Origin: Chrysomallon squamiferum
Lineage: Eukaryota > Mollusca > Gastropoda > Neomphalida > Peltospiridae
Assembly (NCBI GenBank): GCA_012295275.1
Contig: CM022669.1
Coordinates: forward strand, 996,573-1,060,572
Length of the DNA stretch: 64,000 bases
Direction: 5' to 3'
The notes under the pieces were generated by a model that did no database searches, was not told the DNA's origin, and saw nothing but the letters and a program-made list of their open reading frames with translations. Positions 35,700 through 49,427 of this stretch are shown here, one piece after another. The translations under genes were made by a program, and so were the position numbers. The first letter of the stretch is position 1. Every line of letters begins with the position of its first letter.

Positions 35700-36410
35700 C
35701 ATCCGCCTATAAAACATTCTCACTTCATGTATAGGTTTTAACACATCTTTCTTTCTCTATAAAACATTCTCACTACATGTACAGGTTTTAACACATCTTT
35801 CTTTCTCTATAAAACATTCTCACTACCTGTACAGGTTTTAACACATCTTTCTTTCTCTATAAAACATTCTCACTACATGTACAGGTTTTAACACATCTTT
35901 ATTTCTCTATAAAACATTCTCACTTCATGTACAGGTTTTAACACATCTTTCTTTCTCTATAAAACATTCTCACTACCTGTACAGGTTTTAACACATCTTT
36001 CTTTCTCTATAAAACATTCTCACTACATGTACAGGTTTTAACACATCTTTCTTTCTCTATAAAACATTCTCACTACATGTACAGGTTTTAACACATCTTT
36101 CTTTCTCTATAAAACATTCTCACTTCATGTACAGGTTTTAACACATCTTTCTTTCTCTATAAAACATTCTCACTACATGTACAGGTTTTAACACATCTTT
36201 CTTTCTCTATAAAACATTCTCACAATGGGTACAGGTTTTAACACATCTTTCTTTCTCTATAAAACATTCTCACTATCTGTACAGATTTTAACATATCTTT
36301 CTTTCTCTATAAAACATTCTCACTATCTGTACAGATTTTAACATATCCTTTTTTCTCTGTAAAACATTCTCACTACCTGTACAGGTTTTAACACATCTTT
36401 CTTTCTCTAT
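35700..36410. repeat. 50-bp minisatellite, about 14 copies
   Basis: The unit contains AAAACATTCTCACTACATGT and ACAGGTTTTAACACATC plus TTTCTTTCTCTAT. Copies are very uniform. Confidence 0.96.
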
Positions 36411-37205
36411 AAATCATTGACTCTACCTGTACAAGTTTTAATACAACATATCTGTGTTTCTGTATAACACTTTGACTCTACCTGTACAAGTTTTAACACA
36501 ACATATCTGTGTTTCTGTACAAAACATTGACTCTACCTGTACAAGTTTTAACACAACATATCTGTGTTTCTGTATAACACTTTGACTCTGCCTGTACAAG
36601 TTTTAATACAACATATCTGTGTTTCTGTATAACACATTGATTCTACCTGTACAAGTTTTAATACAATATATCTGTGTTTCTATATAACACATTGACTCTA
36701 CCTGTACAAGTTTTAACACAACATATCTGTGTTTCTGTATAACACATTGACTCTACCTGTACAAGTTTTAACACAACATATCTGTGTTTCTGTATAAAAC
36801 ATTGACTCTACCTGTACAAGTTTTAACACAACATATCTGTGTTTCTGTACAAAACATTGACTCTACCTGTACAAGTTTTAACACAACATATCTGTGTTTC
36901 TGTACAAAACATTGACACTACCTGTACAGGTTTTAACACAACATATCTGTGTTTCTGTACAAAACATTGACACTACCTGTACAAGTTTTAACACAACATA
37001 TCTGTGTTTCTGTATAAAACATTGACTCTACCTGTACAGGTTTTAACACAACATATCTGGGTTTCTGTACAAAACATTGACACTACCTGTACAGGTTTTA
37101 ACACAACATATCTGTGTTTCTGTACAAAACATTGACTCTACCTGTACAGGTTTTAACACAACATATCTGTGTTTCTGTATAAAACATTGACTCTACCTGT
37201 ACAGT
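36411..37205. repeat. 55-bp minisatellite, about 14 copies, related to the 50-bp array
   Basis: The unit contains ACATTGACTCTACCTGTACA and AGTTTTAACACAACATATCT then GTGTTTCTGTA. It shares the ACCTGTACA(A/G)GTTTTAACACA core with the adjacent 50-bp array. Confidence 0.96.
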
Positions 37206-37360
37206 CTGGTTTCACCTGTCAGGGGATGAGACCACAGTTCAGTATTTATTGATTGTTACCTTACTCTGAATTCAGTTTTCTGTCACATACTAATAATTAA
37301 TAATTAATTAACAAACTGTAGCTGTCTTAATTAGCAAGGAGACAATCACGACATGTTTTC

Positions 37361-37985
37361 TGCACTCACTTCCACACACAGTGTGTTTATTTATTTCTTA
37401 ATTCTACTTGAAAAACTGTTTTCTGTAGACACTTCCACACATAGTGTTATTATTTATTTCTTAATTCTACTTGAAAAACTGTTTTCTGTAGACACTTCCA
37501 TACAGTGTGTTTATTTATTTCTTAATTCTACTTGAAAAACTGTTTTCTGTAGACACTTCCATACAGTGTGTTTATTTATTTCTTAATTCTACTTGAAAAA
37601 CTGTTTTCTGTAGACACTTCCATACAGTGTTTGTATTTATTTCTTAATTCTACTTGAAAAACTGTTATCTGTAGACACTTCCATACAGTGTTTTTATTTA
37701 TTTCTTTATTCTACTTGAAAAACTGTTTTCTGTAGACACTTCCATACAGTGTGTTTATTTATTTCGTAATTCTACTTGAAAAACTGTTTTCTGTAGACAC
37801 TTCCATACAGTGTGTTTATTTATTTCGTAATTCTACTTGAAAAACTGTTATCTGTAGACACTTCCATACAGTGTGTTTATTTATTTCTTAATTCTACTTG
37901 AAAAACTGTTATCTGTAGACACTTCCATACAGTGTTTTTATTTATTTCTTTATTCTACTTAAAAAACTGTTTTCTGTAGACTCTT
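37361..37985. repeat. 61-bp minisatellite, about 10 copies
   Basis: The unit contains ACACTTCCATACAGTGTGTT and TATTTATTTCTTAATTCTAC then TTGAAAAACTG. Decayed copies continue to about 38,150. Confidence 0.95.
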
Positions 37986-38923
37986 TCATCATTTTCTGAT
38001 TCTATTCATATCTAAGACATATTTTATCATTTTCTGGTTTGATGTTTTTATTTATTTCTTATAATTCTACTTAAAAAAAAAAAAAAAAAACTGTTTTCTG
38101 CATGCACTTCCACAGACAATGCACTTTTTATTTATTTCTTAATTCTTTTTAAATACAAAATATTTCATAAAAAAAGAAAAAAGTAGAGTTATACAATGTG
38201 TTTATTACAATAATATTTTTGTTTATTAATACTGGTTGTTATTGTTGTTATATTTTTGCTAGACATGTTATGATTATTATTGTTACTGTTGGTTATTTTA
38301 TTTTTTTTAATTTTTTTTTCATACAGTAATGACATAAGTTGGTGGAGCACCAGACCTGTTTTTTGATATATGGCATATCACTATTGTTTATATGTTTTAT
38401 TAAATAATTAATCCAGTGAGATAAACTGCCCTTAGTTTTATAAAACATCATAATACATTTTAGTGAAAAGTTTCTTTTTTGTTGACATTATATACATAAT
38501 GTGGGATACTAAAAAAAATGTAAAACTATTTTAATTAATAATGAAATTAAAATTAGAATTAAAAAGAAACCAAGTAGAGCTATTGAAATGAATGTTGAGT
38601 AATTTTTAAATTCCAAATTAGATATAAAAAATAAAAATCATCATTTTAAGAATTTTTCCAATAACTAATTATATGGTATTTCTGACATTAATTCTACAAA
38701 AGTAAACCTGTAGGATATTCTTCTAGTCACAAGTGCAGGATATATGTGCCAATGTTGGATGTGTTTTTAGTGTGATAAAACATAGTACACTTCTATTACA
38801 ACACAGTACTGAAATTTATCAACATTGTAATTTTGTTTTTCATACTGTCTTTTAAAATTGTGTTCATCAAATATCAGCATATTTCTAGTTTAGTTTTGGT
38901 GTTTTATTATTTTATTTGAATAC

Positions 38924-38925
<2 letters not shown>

Positions 38926-39009
<84 letters not shown>
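38926..39009. repeat. (GA)n microsatellite
   Basis: Pure GA of about 84 bp. Confidence 0.97.
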
Positions 39010-39011
<2 letters not shown>

Positions 39012-39270
39012 AAGTTATAGGCAATTATTGGAACACAGCAACACTTCTATACAAACTGAGTTAGTCAAAAACTTGCACTAAAATACAAATAATGACCTGC
39101 AGTTGAAAGTGTGATTAATTATTACTTGAATGTTGAGAAACAGCTTCAAAATACACTTACTTTTACCTCCATGAATTTTTTGTTACCTGTGTTTACAGTT
39201 ATTTTTATTTATTAACACTGCAGTCGTCTGAATCAGTTCAAAATTTTAATATACTTGTATGAATGTGTAG

Positions 39271-39314
39271 AGCGCGCGCGCACGCAATCACGCACGCACG
39301 CAGTGACACACACA
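39271..39314. repeat. Alternating GC/CA tract upstream of centlein
   Basis: AGCGCGCGCGCACGC then CACGCACGCACGCAG and CACACA, alternating purine-pyrimidine. Confidence 0.85.
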
Positions 39315-39859
39315 TACAAATATTTACTGTAAAATAACTGAAGAGCTGATCCATGCTGATTTCTTCTACCACAGCTGAAAACAGAAAATGATAAATTATT
39401 TCTTAGATTTGAATATAATCAGTAAATGAATGAAAGCTTGTTGTTAATTGGATGTATAAATTTAAGATGCACAGATGAATGATATTTAAATAAATGAAAA
39501 CATTAAATGACAGATATTTGGATACGTACGAACATATGTGTAAATTTCTAATCATTCTTAATTACATATATAAGTATACTAATTTTAAAGAATTGACTTT
39601 AAAATCGTGGAAATTTATATATTTTACATGAGTTTTTACAACATAATATGAGTCGTTAACTGCGTTCAAAAACATAAAATAAACTGGATAAACATTCAGT
39701 TTTGAAAAATGAAAATGAAAGCCGCTTGTCTATTTGCTACAACAGCAAATTACTATTTACGACATAGGCCGATCTTTACAAGTTTATGTTATTTTAAAAC
39801 GATTATAGTTGCTGATAAATTATTGGACAAAGATTCATTAAATACTTCAACATAAAGTT

Positions 39860-39941
39860 TAAAACTCATATTTCTGATTTCTAGAGAATATACGACATCT
39901 GAATCACGTGACCAAACAAATCGTAAGTGAAAATGGAGGCG
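39860..39941 (+). promoter_or_regulatory. Probable centlein promoter and non-coding first exon
   Basis: A perfect E-box/CLEAR-like TCACGTGAC lies at 39,904-39,912. About 20 bases later comes AAAATGGAGGCG followed at once by a strong donor GTGAGT (39,942). If spliced to the acceptor at 40,567, the ATG at 39,933 reads only seven codons (M E A T K H G) and stops, so it would be a short upstream ORF and this exon 5' UTR. There is no TATA box and no CpG island. The exact start site cannot be seen. Confidence 0.45.
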
Positions 39942-42133
39942 GTGAGTTTTGGAAATATTATGACACTTTTTTGAATTGATCGATTATACTTTGTCAGATG
40001 TAAAAAATAATTGTTTTACTGAAAGTAGTTTAAACATGAACAATATCTAAATTGCTGCACATCATTATTTATCTGGATTTAAATGCATATCATTGTGACA
40101 ACAAAATTGTTAAAAAAATTAAACATGCCTCATCTTGTTTTCTGTTCTCGGTTCTGTGAATCTTGTACCAGTTGTTGACATATATAACGAAGTATTTTAT
40201 CATTTATTATTTATAAATATATTCACTTCTCGTGAAATAAGCTATTTTAACTTTAATTACATATAAATTGCCAGTAACGGATGATAAAGAAACAGACAAT
40301 TTTATAATATTTAATTTTCTTACATTTGTCAACGAAGCTAAGAAAAATGACATAAGTTGATATTTATAATTCAGTTTAGTATTATTATTTAGCTTATTCA
40401 TTAAAAGATTAAAATAATTATCATTAATGTTTTGTATTAGTATTTTCTTATTAAGAACTAAGTGGATAAACTCATTTTATGTTTTGAATTAGTAACAAAG
40501 ATGACTGCAGTGTCCAGTTTGTTTTTATTCATAACTTGTAAAATCATCACTGTTAATTTTGCTTCAGACCAAACATGGATAGACGAGTGAGTATTTCAGA
40601 GATTTGTTTCACTGAAAGAAAGTAAATATGGCCTCTTTGCTCACCTCCTCATCATTTGACCTCAGCAGCCGGAAAGGTTAGCAAATTTATTATCACTCTT
40701 TTTTACAGTTTCATTATTATAGTTGCAAAGCTGTAATGACACTGGCAGCAGCCTAACAGATTTCCAGATTTACTATCACTGTGTGTTTACATTTTCATTA
40801 TTCATGTTAGAGTGTTGTAATGGAAGTCTTCCTGACATAAAATAGTTGAAACTAGTTTCTTTAATTTTTCTTTTTAAAAAACCTGATTTATTTACCTTTG
40901 TTCTTTTTACTGTAATTCAGATATTCTTAAAACTATTTTCATTAGAAGTTTCTTTTGGTTATTCATAAATATCTATATATATATATTTATGAATGTATGT
41001 ATGCAAAATATTTTGATGGTGTAAAATTTACTGGTCTACCTGAAACCACAAAATAAAGTATATTAGTATTGTTTGTAAGAAGAAGAAAATCATCTTTGTT
41101 TTCATGTTTAACTTTCTTTAACATTTTGTTTTATAAGAACTTGGCTTATTGCTTTGTTAACTTTTGTCCATATGATTGAATTTTTTTTGTCAACAGATTT
41201 TATCTTGTGTCTGTAATTTATGGGTTTTAATCTACCTTGCATTATAATGAGGGGGGGGCTTTTGTCTGTCTGTTTATTTTGGGATTAGGGGTGCTTATGT
41301 CCTTATTTCAACTTCGGAGCTGATCTACAAAAACTAATTATTTCTTATTAACTAACTGCTTTCAGTAACAAACAGATTTGTTTTATACTGTTACTAACCA
41401 GATACTTATAAATGTATGTAGTTAAATCAATTGTAATTTATTTGTATGTTGAAGTATTCTGGTATGTTAAAACAGTATTTTGATCGTGTGTAAGATACAT
41501 GTAGATTTAATGAAATGTAAATTTGTTTTGTTCAGAAGTTGATATCAGTCATCTGCAGGCTCAGAACAAGGCTCTGCAATCTGAGCTGACTCAGTGTCAG
41601 GTGAGTCTTTTACACCTGTCATTTTGTACTCATGTCAGTTCTAAAAATTTAAAAAAAAAAAAATAATAATAAAACAGTTAAAACAAAAATTTAAAAATCA
41701 GAAATCAGTCTTTAAAAATTCAGAATAACATAAGACATGACAAAAGTGTTTTGTAATATTCATAAAACATAAGCAAAAAAATAAACTGTGCTTAACAAAA
41801 TAGAGACAGTGAAAAAAAAGGCTGTATCTAAATGACATTCAAATTTCATGTCTAAACACTTAGTTTATTTTTCAGAATTTGCTGCAGTTTAGTTTGAAAA
41901 AACAAAAACCCTGACTATACATAAATTATTCTTTGAAGCATAAATTATTTCTTTTGTACATAATTTGAAAAGTTTTTTTTTTTTTTGTTCTTTATAATTT
42001 GTTATTCTGATTACCAATTTCACTTTTTGCAGGCAGACAAGGAATTTGTCTGGTCTCTATGGAAACGGTTACAAGTGTCTAACCCAGATGTTACTGAGGC
42101 CATCTCTCTGGTCATCCAAAGGTAACCACATTT

Positions 42134-42215
<82 letters not shown>

Positions 42216-45200
42216 GACAGAAGTTTCTTTTTTGACATAAGCAATAAGAAACAATCTGTTGGTTTTTTAAACGTACACATGACTTGTATAATGCACATAT
42301 ACATATTGTTTTAATTAAGAACTCCTAGACCTGTTTGTGTCACTAGCACTTACGGCTCTAGTACTCAGGTAGATTGTAACTCCACATTTTTCAGTTAAGA
42401 GTGTTTAAATGAAGGCAAAAAAAAAAAAAAAAACAGTGTCCATGTTACTTGAAGTAATCCTATACTCAAAAACTGTTTGAATGCCATGATGTACATATGC
42501 ACATACACTTTATTTCTTACTAAATGTTTGAAGCTGTTTTATAAAGCGAGTCTGGAATTGTAGAAATTTGCAACTGGTGTTCATTGTTTTATTTAATGCT
42601 ATTGACAAATCGCATGTAAAATAAATTATAAACAGTAGTAATAATTCAGGTAATGTTTAATATTAATGTTGGCAGATGAGTACAAAGTGGCCAACTAATA
42701 AAAATGTACAGTTCAAGATTAAACACTTTAATATATGTAAAAGGCTGACTGCCCAAAGTATGTTAATAGCTGGATAATTGATATTCAGCGATTGGAATAT
42801 CACCTGCTTAACCACATTTGTGTGTGTATATATCGTAAGAGAGGAAAAGCATGTTTGTGTGTATGTAAATTGTTGTTGCTGTCAGGGAGAAGGAGAAGGC
42901 TGAAGCAAAGGATCTCAAAGTGTTGGAGATTTTGCAGATCAAAGATGACAGGATTGAAGAACTTCAGAACATTGTGTCCAAGCAGACACAGGAAATTGGT
43001 GACCTGCTTTCAAAGTAAGAACTTCTTAAATTTATCTTCATTTATTGCTGTTAGACTTACTTTGAAAACAAAATACAATGGTAGTTAAATTTGCATATTG
43101 AAACAAATGTATTTAATTTTAAAATTATAAAATTCAATTATTTATATACTGTTTATTTTTTCATCATCTTTTAGTTTTTCTATCTTTAATCCACTCATCT
43201 TTATTATTTTTCTCTTCTGACATTAAGTGATCATTTTGTACTGCAGTCTGTTTGTCCAGTCTGTCATACGTCTGTGTAGAAGAAATTACAGTGTGTGTGT
43301 TTTGTTTAACAGGAAGGTTGATTTACAAGATCAGTGTGGCAGGTTGCAGCTGGAGGTAGAAACAATTCGAGAACAACTCTCCACATCCCAGCTACAGGTA
43401 ACTTTCTTTTCTCTGTCCTACACGTGAGAAGGCAATTTTGATATTAATGGAAATGTCACAGAATTTCCAAATCTGATTTTCAGTTTAGCATATAATTTCA
43501 AATACGGTTTTAAGAAAATGATGTTGAAATGTATGGATATTTTTTTTTTTCTTATAATACAATGTTATATATATATTTTTCTTCACTCTTCTGGCAAAGT
43601 TTGTATTAGAAAAATAACTGATAAAATATTTAAACTATAAATAAAAAGTTGCAGCCAGAGTGAGGCTATCACAGACTGTACAGTGGAGTTGATGTCAGTG
43701 AACTATTACTAGTAATTACTAAATTTATTAGTTTAGTTCTAAATGAAGTGTGGTGTTTAACTAATCACATTTAACATCAATGTATATCAGGGTCACCTTC
43801 CAGTGACAACTGAAGACTTAACAACCCTTTACTGTGTCTACCTTGACAAATCTACTTGAAGAATTTCATGTTAATAAAGCACATTTCAAATGTCTGAGAA
43901 AAACAGTAAAATTATAACTGAAATTGTTTTTGACTAAATCGGTAAATACAACAATCATCAACAGTTTTAATGCAATATTCATCATACTACTGAATCTACT
44001 ACATAACTGTATGTTTCGAAAAAACAGTATAGTAGTAACTGGATATTTATTTAAGTGTACATGATTGTGATTTGGCTATTTTTACAGTATGTACATTGTT
44101 TGGTTTGGTGTTGAGAGAGAGGCAAGAAAGTAACTTTCTCCTGAATACAAGTTAATAGATTAGTTTATATACCTAATAATATACTCTCTCTCTCGTCTGT
44201 TTAAGACAAATGTATTTGATTTGTTTTTCTAAACACTGCTTGAACTCATGGTTCAGAGTGTATTAAAAATATAAATATATAAATATTTGATAATTATGAC
44301 CTGCAGCAAATTTTCTTTTTCTATTCTAAAATTTTATTCAATTGTATTTATATTTTTTCTGTGTTACATTTTCTTTATAGATTTCACAGATTCTGTTATT
44401 ATTATATAAATATATCTTTTATTTATTTATTTATTTATTTTTATTTATTATATATAGTTGTCTGGTGAGGATTTTTAAATAATTTATTTAAAATCGTGAA
44501 GGCTGACTTGATGAAACCTTGTTAATTTTTATATCAGTTTACATCATCTGTTGTCATACAGCATTGACCATGTATGATCATATTTCTGGTGGTAGATGTT
44601 TATTTGCTTTATTTTGTATTGTTTACAAAGAAAAAAAAAAAAAAACACAGAAAGGTCATTATAGAATGATACGAGTACTTTGTATTGAGTTGATGAATTT
44701 ATCTGTGCTCAATTACTAGTAATGGTCATTCATACTGTTGTTTAACAGACCTGCCTTGTTCGGTGTGACAGCACTCATTACAGTGTGTGTGAAACTAAAA
44801 ACAACATTAATATGTTAATAATATTAATGAAGTCGGTGATTGCTCCCAATCATCAGCCCCACTCGGGAATAACTTATTAATTAGCCATTCTGCAGGATCT
44901 GAGGAAAAAGCAATTGTGTCTTGGATCATCCACGAAATTTGATTAGTGCAAAGACAATGTATTGTCACATGCTGTTGGTGATTACAGCTGCCCAAGTCAC
45001 TGGCAATCAATTATTAATATCCTAGCTGCATTTGGAATTTCGTGTCAACCGCAGCGAGAAAGATTGGTGTCGGAATTTGTCGTTTGTCACGATATGGCTT
45101 ACGAAGGCAAACTTGGCGAGATGTGTTTGTGTGAAATTAATTCATGTATTAGTTATTGGACTGCACTGTCAGAGCGTGCTTCCATCCCCCAGAGACGTTT

Positions 45201-48200
45201 GACAGCAACACGTAGAAAACAATCTCTTAAGTCTTCCAGTGTGTGTTACTACCTCTTCAAACAACAACACTGCTCCATCTGTCTCACATTGTCTCAAACT
45301 GACTGTAATGAAAGTTTTCAAACCTTCACCTCAACTTCTTTCAATAATAATCCTCAAATGAATTGCACCACCCAAAATTATTTCCGTTTTTTTTTTCATA
45401 ATCATACCTCTAATCTGGAAAATAAATGTTCACGATAAAACTTTATTCAGTATAGCTTGATATATTTATAGGTATTTGTAAAACTAATTTGAAAAGATAC
45501 ATTTTTTTCAAGAATCCTGTTTCACAGATATTGAATCTCAGCTCATTAATGTTTCTCATATCTGTTGTAAATTCGGCTATTCTTTCCTTGTAGCTCAGAT
45601 AATCAAATAGAAATGTAAAGTGTATAATAAATGTTTTAATTCATTTGAAGGAAAACAAAAAAAGAAAAACAACCCAGAATAAGATTACTGATACTGTTGA
45701 TTTTAATCAAAGAAATATTTTTAAAGTTACTCTTTCTTGTCACTGAATTATTTCTGATAATAAATAATAATAATAATAATAAAACAAATTATATACACAC
45801 ACACTTACACTGGTCTATGAAAAGAGACAAGAAGCAAGTCTATGTAGATACAGCAGTAAGTAGTAGAACATCTCAGTTTTGTCAAACACAGCTGTCTGTC
45901 AATCAACAGGAAGTCACTCCCACACATGTTCTCTTATCTTGTCCTTATTGAGGTGCTCTTTAGGATCAGTTATTGTCAAAGTGAGGCCTTGAGTAGGAAA
46001 CATTTTAATAATTAAAATATTAAAAAAAAAAAACCAACAACATTTATTTAATACTTAAGATATACTGTTACCTAGTGTAAAATGGATGTTCAGTGTACAT
46101 TTTAGTAACACTCTGCTGAAGTAAAGATGTTTTTAAATATCCACATTTATTCTGAATGAGAGCTGAAGCTAAAACAAAGTCCTGGTGATATATTCACTTT
46201 TATTTTAGTGTCACTATTCTGGACAAGTTAGTCTCTTATATAAGTAATAAGCAACTCTGTTGACCACCTCACTAGTCTGTGAGGTTAATGCTAACCAGCT
46301 CCCAATTAATTATTAGCCTATGAGTTTGTTCTAACCAGTGTATGAGTTGTTCTGATCAGCCTGTGTGTGTTCTAACCAGTATGTGAGTTGTTCTGATCAG
46401 TCTGTGAGTTTGTTTTGACTGGTATGTGTGTTTGTTCTAACTAGTATATGAGTTTGTTCTGACCAGTCTGTGAGTTTGTTCAGACCAGTCTGTGAGTTTG
46501 TTCTGACCAGTCTGGGAGTTTGTTCTGACCAGTCTGGGAGTTTGTTCTGACCAGTCTGGGAGTTTGCTCTGACCAGTATGTGAGTTTGTTCTGACTGGTA
46601 TGTGAGTTTGTTCTAACCAGTATGTGAGTTTGCTCTGACCAGTATGTGAGTTTGTTCTGACTGGTATGTGAGTTTGTTCTAACCAGTATATGAGTTTGTT
46701 CTGACCAGTCTGTGAGTTTGCTCTGACCAATGTGAGTTTGTTCTAACCACTATATGAGTTGTTCAGATCCGTGTGTGAGTTTGTTCTGACCAGTATGTGA
46801 GTTTGTTCTAACCAGTATGTGAGTTTGTTCTGACCAGTCTGTGAGTTTGTTCTGACCAGTATGTGAGTTTGTTCTAACCAGTATGTGAGTTTGTTCTGAC
46901 CAGTATGTGAGTTTGTTCTTTGTTCCTGTATGTGAGTTTGTTCTTTAACCCAGTGTATTTGTTCTAAGTTTGTTCTAACCTGTATGTGAGTTTGTTCTAA
47001 CCAGTATGTGAGTTTGTTCTGACCAGTATGTGAGTTTGTTCTGAGCAGCCTGTGAATTTGTTCTATCACTGATGGTTGAGTCGAGTGCTTGTTCTAATTA
47101 GATTTGTGCTTGATCCTGCTGGACTGATTTGTCTTTGTAAACTTAAATCAATAACTCTTCATCTTGTACCCTGCCAGTTCGATTCCAGTTCACAAAAAAA
47201 AATGTCACTTTGTTCTTCTGATGATTAATCCAGCTGACAAATTAATTTTATAAATCATTCAGAAAGTTATCCACTCATCCACACTGACAAACACTTACAC
47301 AGCCTCTCCTTCCAGTCACACTTGTTCATAACACAGTCTAAATACTGTAATGTGTATATAAGTGTGTGTGTGTTTGTATGTGTATGTGTTTCTGTATCTG
47401 TGTGATGGTATGTATGTATGTATATGTATACTGTGTTAAAACATTTTGAGTTATTATTATGTTTGTTGATAACTTTATTAAATCAAGTGAATGACATTAC
47501 CTTATTCGTTTTGTTTTTATTTCAAAGTAAGAAAAAAACTGCTTATATTAGATAAATTTCTCTTATTTGTGTCTTGTTCTATTTGTTTCATTGGTTTAAG
47601 TGGAAGTTATAAAATTATCAGTTTATTATTATTATTATTTTTGTTTTTTTAAATCTTTTTCTTTTTCTAATGGGACCCTGTCTGTCTCCATGACTCATAA
47701 CTGACGAGCAAGAAGTCAGACAGCAGAAGACATTTCTTTCACAAAGATAAAAATATCCAATAAAATGCAAAGAGGAGCACTGAAAAAACTGTAATTCATG
47801 TCTGCCTAAACGTTATCACTCCGTCATCTGTCCATCACAGAAATAACGAGACACGCTTCATTAGGCGTGTTGACAAAAATTGCAGAAAATCACCACAAAC
47901 TGATGATTGCACACATGAGACACCCACCATTGCTTTTTACCTAGTTTTACCAAGACTGCGTTTTTCTTTGACATTAATATCCTCTTGTCTTTGACGTTAA
48001 TTTGCTAATTTACTCACGACCTCAGCATCCCCGTGCATCCCGCGAGACGTTGTCTGATATCAGTCAACAGCGTTTATCATGAGTGTTGTTCGATGTTCCA
48101 CAAAGTTAATCTTCCTCTGCGTCAAAGATATTGGTCCCGATTTGCCAGGGCAAACTTTGCAAGAGCTGTTACGCTGCCCAAGAGCCCATGCATCTCAATA

Positions 48201-49396
48201 TTTTTGTCAATTTATGATACATGTATTTGTGCACTTGTGTTTGGTAGATCCACATCCTGGCTGACATTTGAGAGTCAGAATGAAGAATGAGTTATCTCTG
48301 GAGATTCAGAAGAAATGACATTTTCTTGTGATTGTGTTTTGAGCAGAACGTGTGAAAAATGCGTCAGCTTTCTGTCCAGTCAAACTTCAATGGAACGTTA
48401 CACTAATTGATCTGCACAGTCGTTCAGATTTTTTCTTCTTTTGTTATTATTAACTTTTTTCTCTTCATTGATTTTTTTTTTATGGTGTTTACTGCTTGAT
48501 GAAATGTTTCACTCTAATTGTAGTATTACAGGCTGAAATATTTGTTTTTAACACATTAAAACAAGTTATAAAATCTGAACCTCTCTGTCATGATTTTCTT
48601 GGCTTTATTAAGCAGATATAATTTTCCATTTCATTACTGTTTTTAGCTAATTACTGTTACTATTATTATTGTGTTGTTATTATTTATATTTTTATTTCTA
48701 TTAATATTAATCAATGGTCTGTTTTGTTTGTGTTTTAATTAAATATTTTATAAGTTATAAACAATCAAAAACTATCTCCATGTTTCACTGAATGCTGTGA
48801 CATCACTGACTCCAATTAACACAAACATAATTTTTTAAAACAAACAACATTATAAAAATTCTGTTAAATTCATTATTTTTCAATGTTTCCAAATGGCCTC
48901 TTCTTGAAGCAGTGGATATTTGGGAATATTACCAGCAGGAAATTAGTAATTTCCTCCCTCTCTGGGAGGCACCCTAGTCAGATTGCAGTGCTTAATATTC
49001 AAGTTGCAGAATTCCTGTGTTAGCTGTGATCAGTGACTTGCACACAACTATTTCTTTTGTCAAGGACATCAATGCTTGGCACATTCATATTGAAATTGTT
49101 TTAAAACATCTTACTTTCTGTAGCAAGCAACAGCAGCAAGCATTTATGGTCTTCAACTAGTATTTCATGTTTGCATTAGTCATCTCTGGTTCAGTAATTT
49201 TAATAATGTTTTTATTTTAGAAATGATAATTAAATAGTGTTGCAAACACTGTATTTATTATCGTATATTTTAAACTGTTGTGCTAAATAATTCAGATCCA
49301 GATAATTATACACTTATATTTCATCATCATATTTGATGTTTTTATATCATTTAAGTAGTATGTCTGTCTGTCTCTCACTCTGTGTGCGTGTGTGCA

Positions 49397-49427
<31 letters not shown>

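Larger units (their letters stand above)
33648..39859. other. Space between the divergent basonuclin and centlein genes
   Basis: About 6.2 kb separates the candidate basonuclin first exon from the centlein promoter. About 2.1 kb of it is minisatellite (35,700-37,985). It also holds one complex island (34,490-34,830), a tRNA-like relic (35,596-35,690), a (GA)n run and a short alternating GC/CA tract near the centlein side. The rest, including 38,150-38,920 and 39,315-39,860, is AT-rich with no feature I can name. Confidence 0.55.

Noticed and set aside
35700-37205. CRISPR-like array
   Set aside because: Units are directly contiguous with no unique spacers, and the context is a metazoan intergenic region.
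44962-45438. 158-codon plus-strand frame in the long centlein intron
   Set aside because: It lacks exon borders and coiled-coil pattern, and centlein exons on both sides join without a gap relative to human. Better read as a GC-richer non-coding island.
46437-47069. Two minus-strand frames with a repeating TGQNKLTYWLEQTH peptide
   Set aside because: 22 bp is not a multiple of three, yet three units (66 bp) are, so the frame stays open by chance; there is no start context, splice site or homology.
47160-47200. B-box-like AGTTCGATTCC as a tRNA gene
   Set aside because: No A box at the right distance upstream and no fold by eye.
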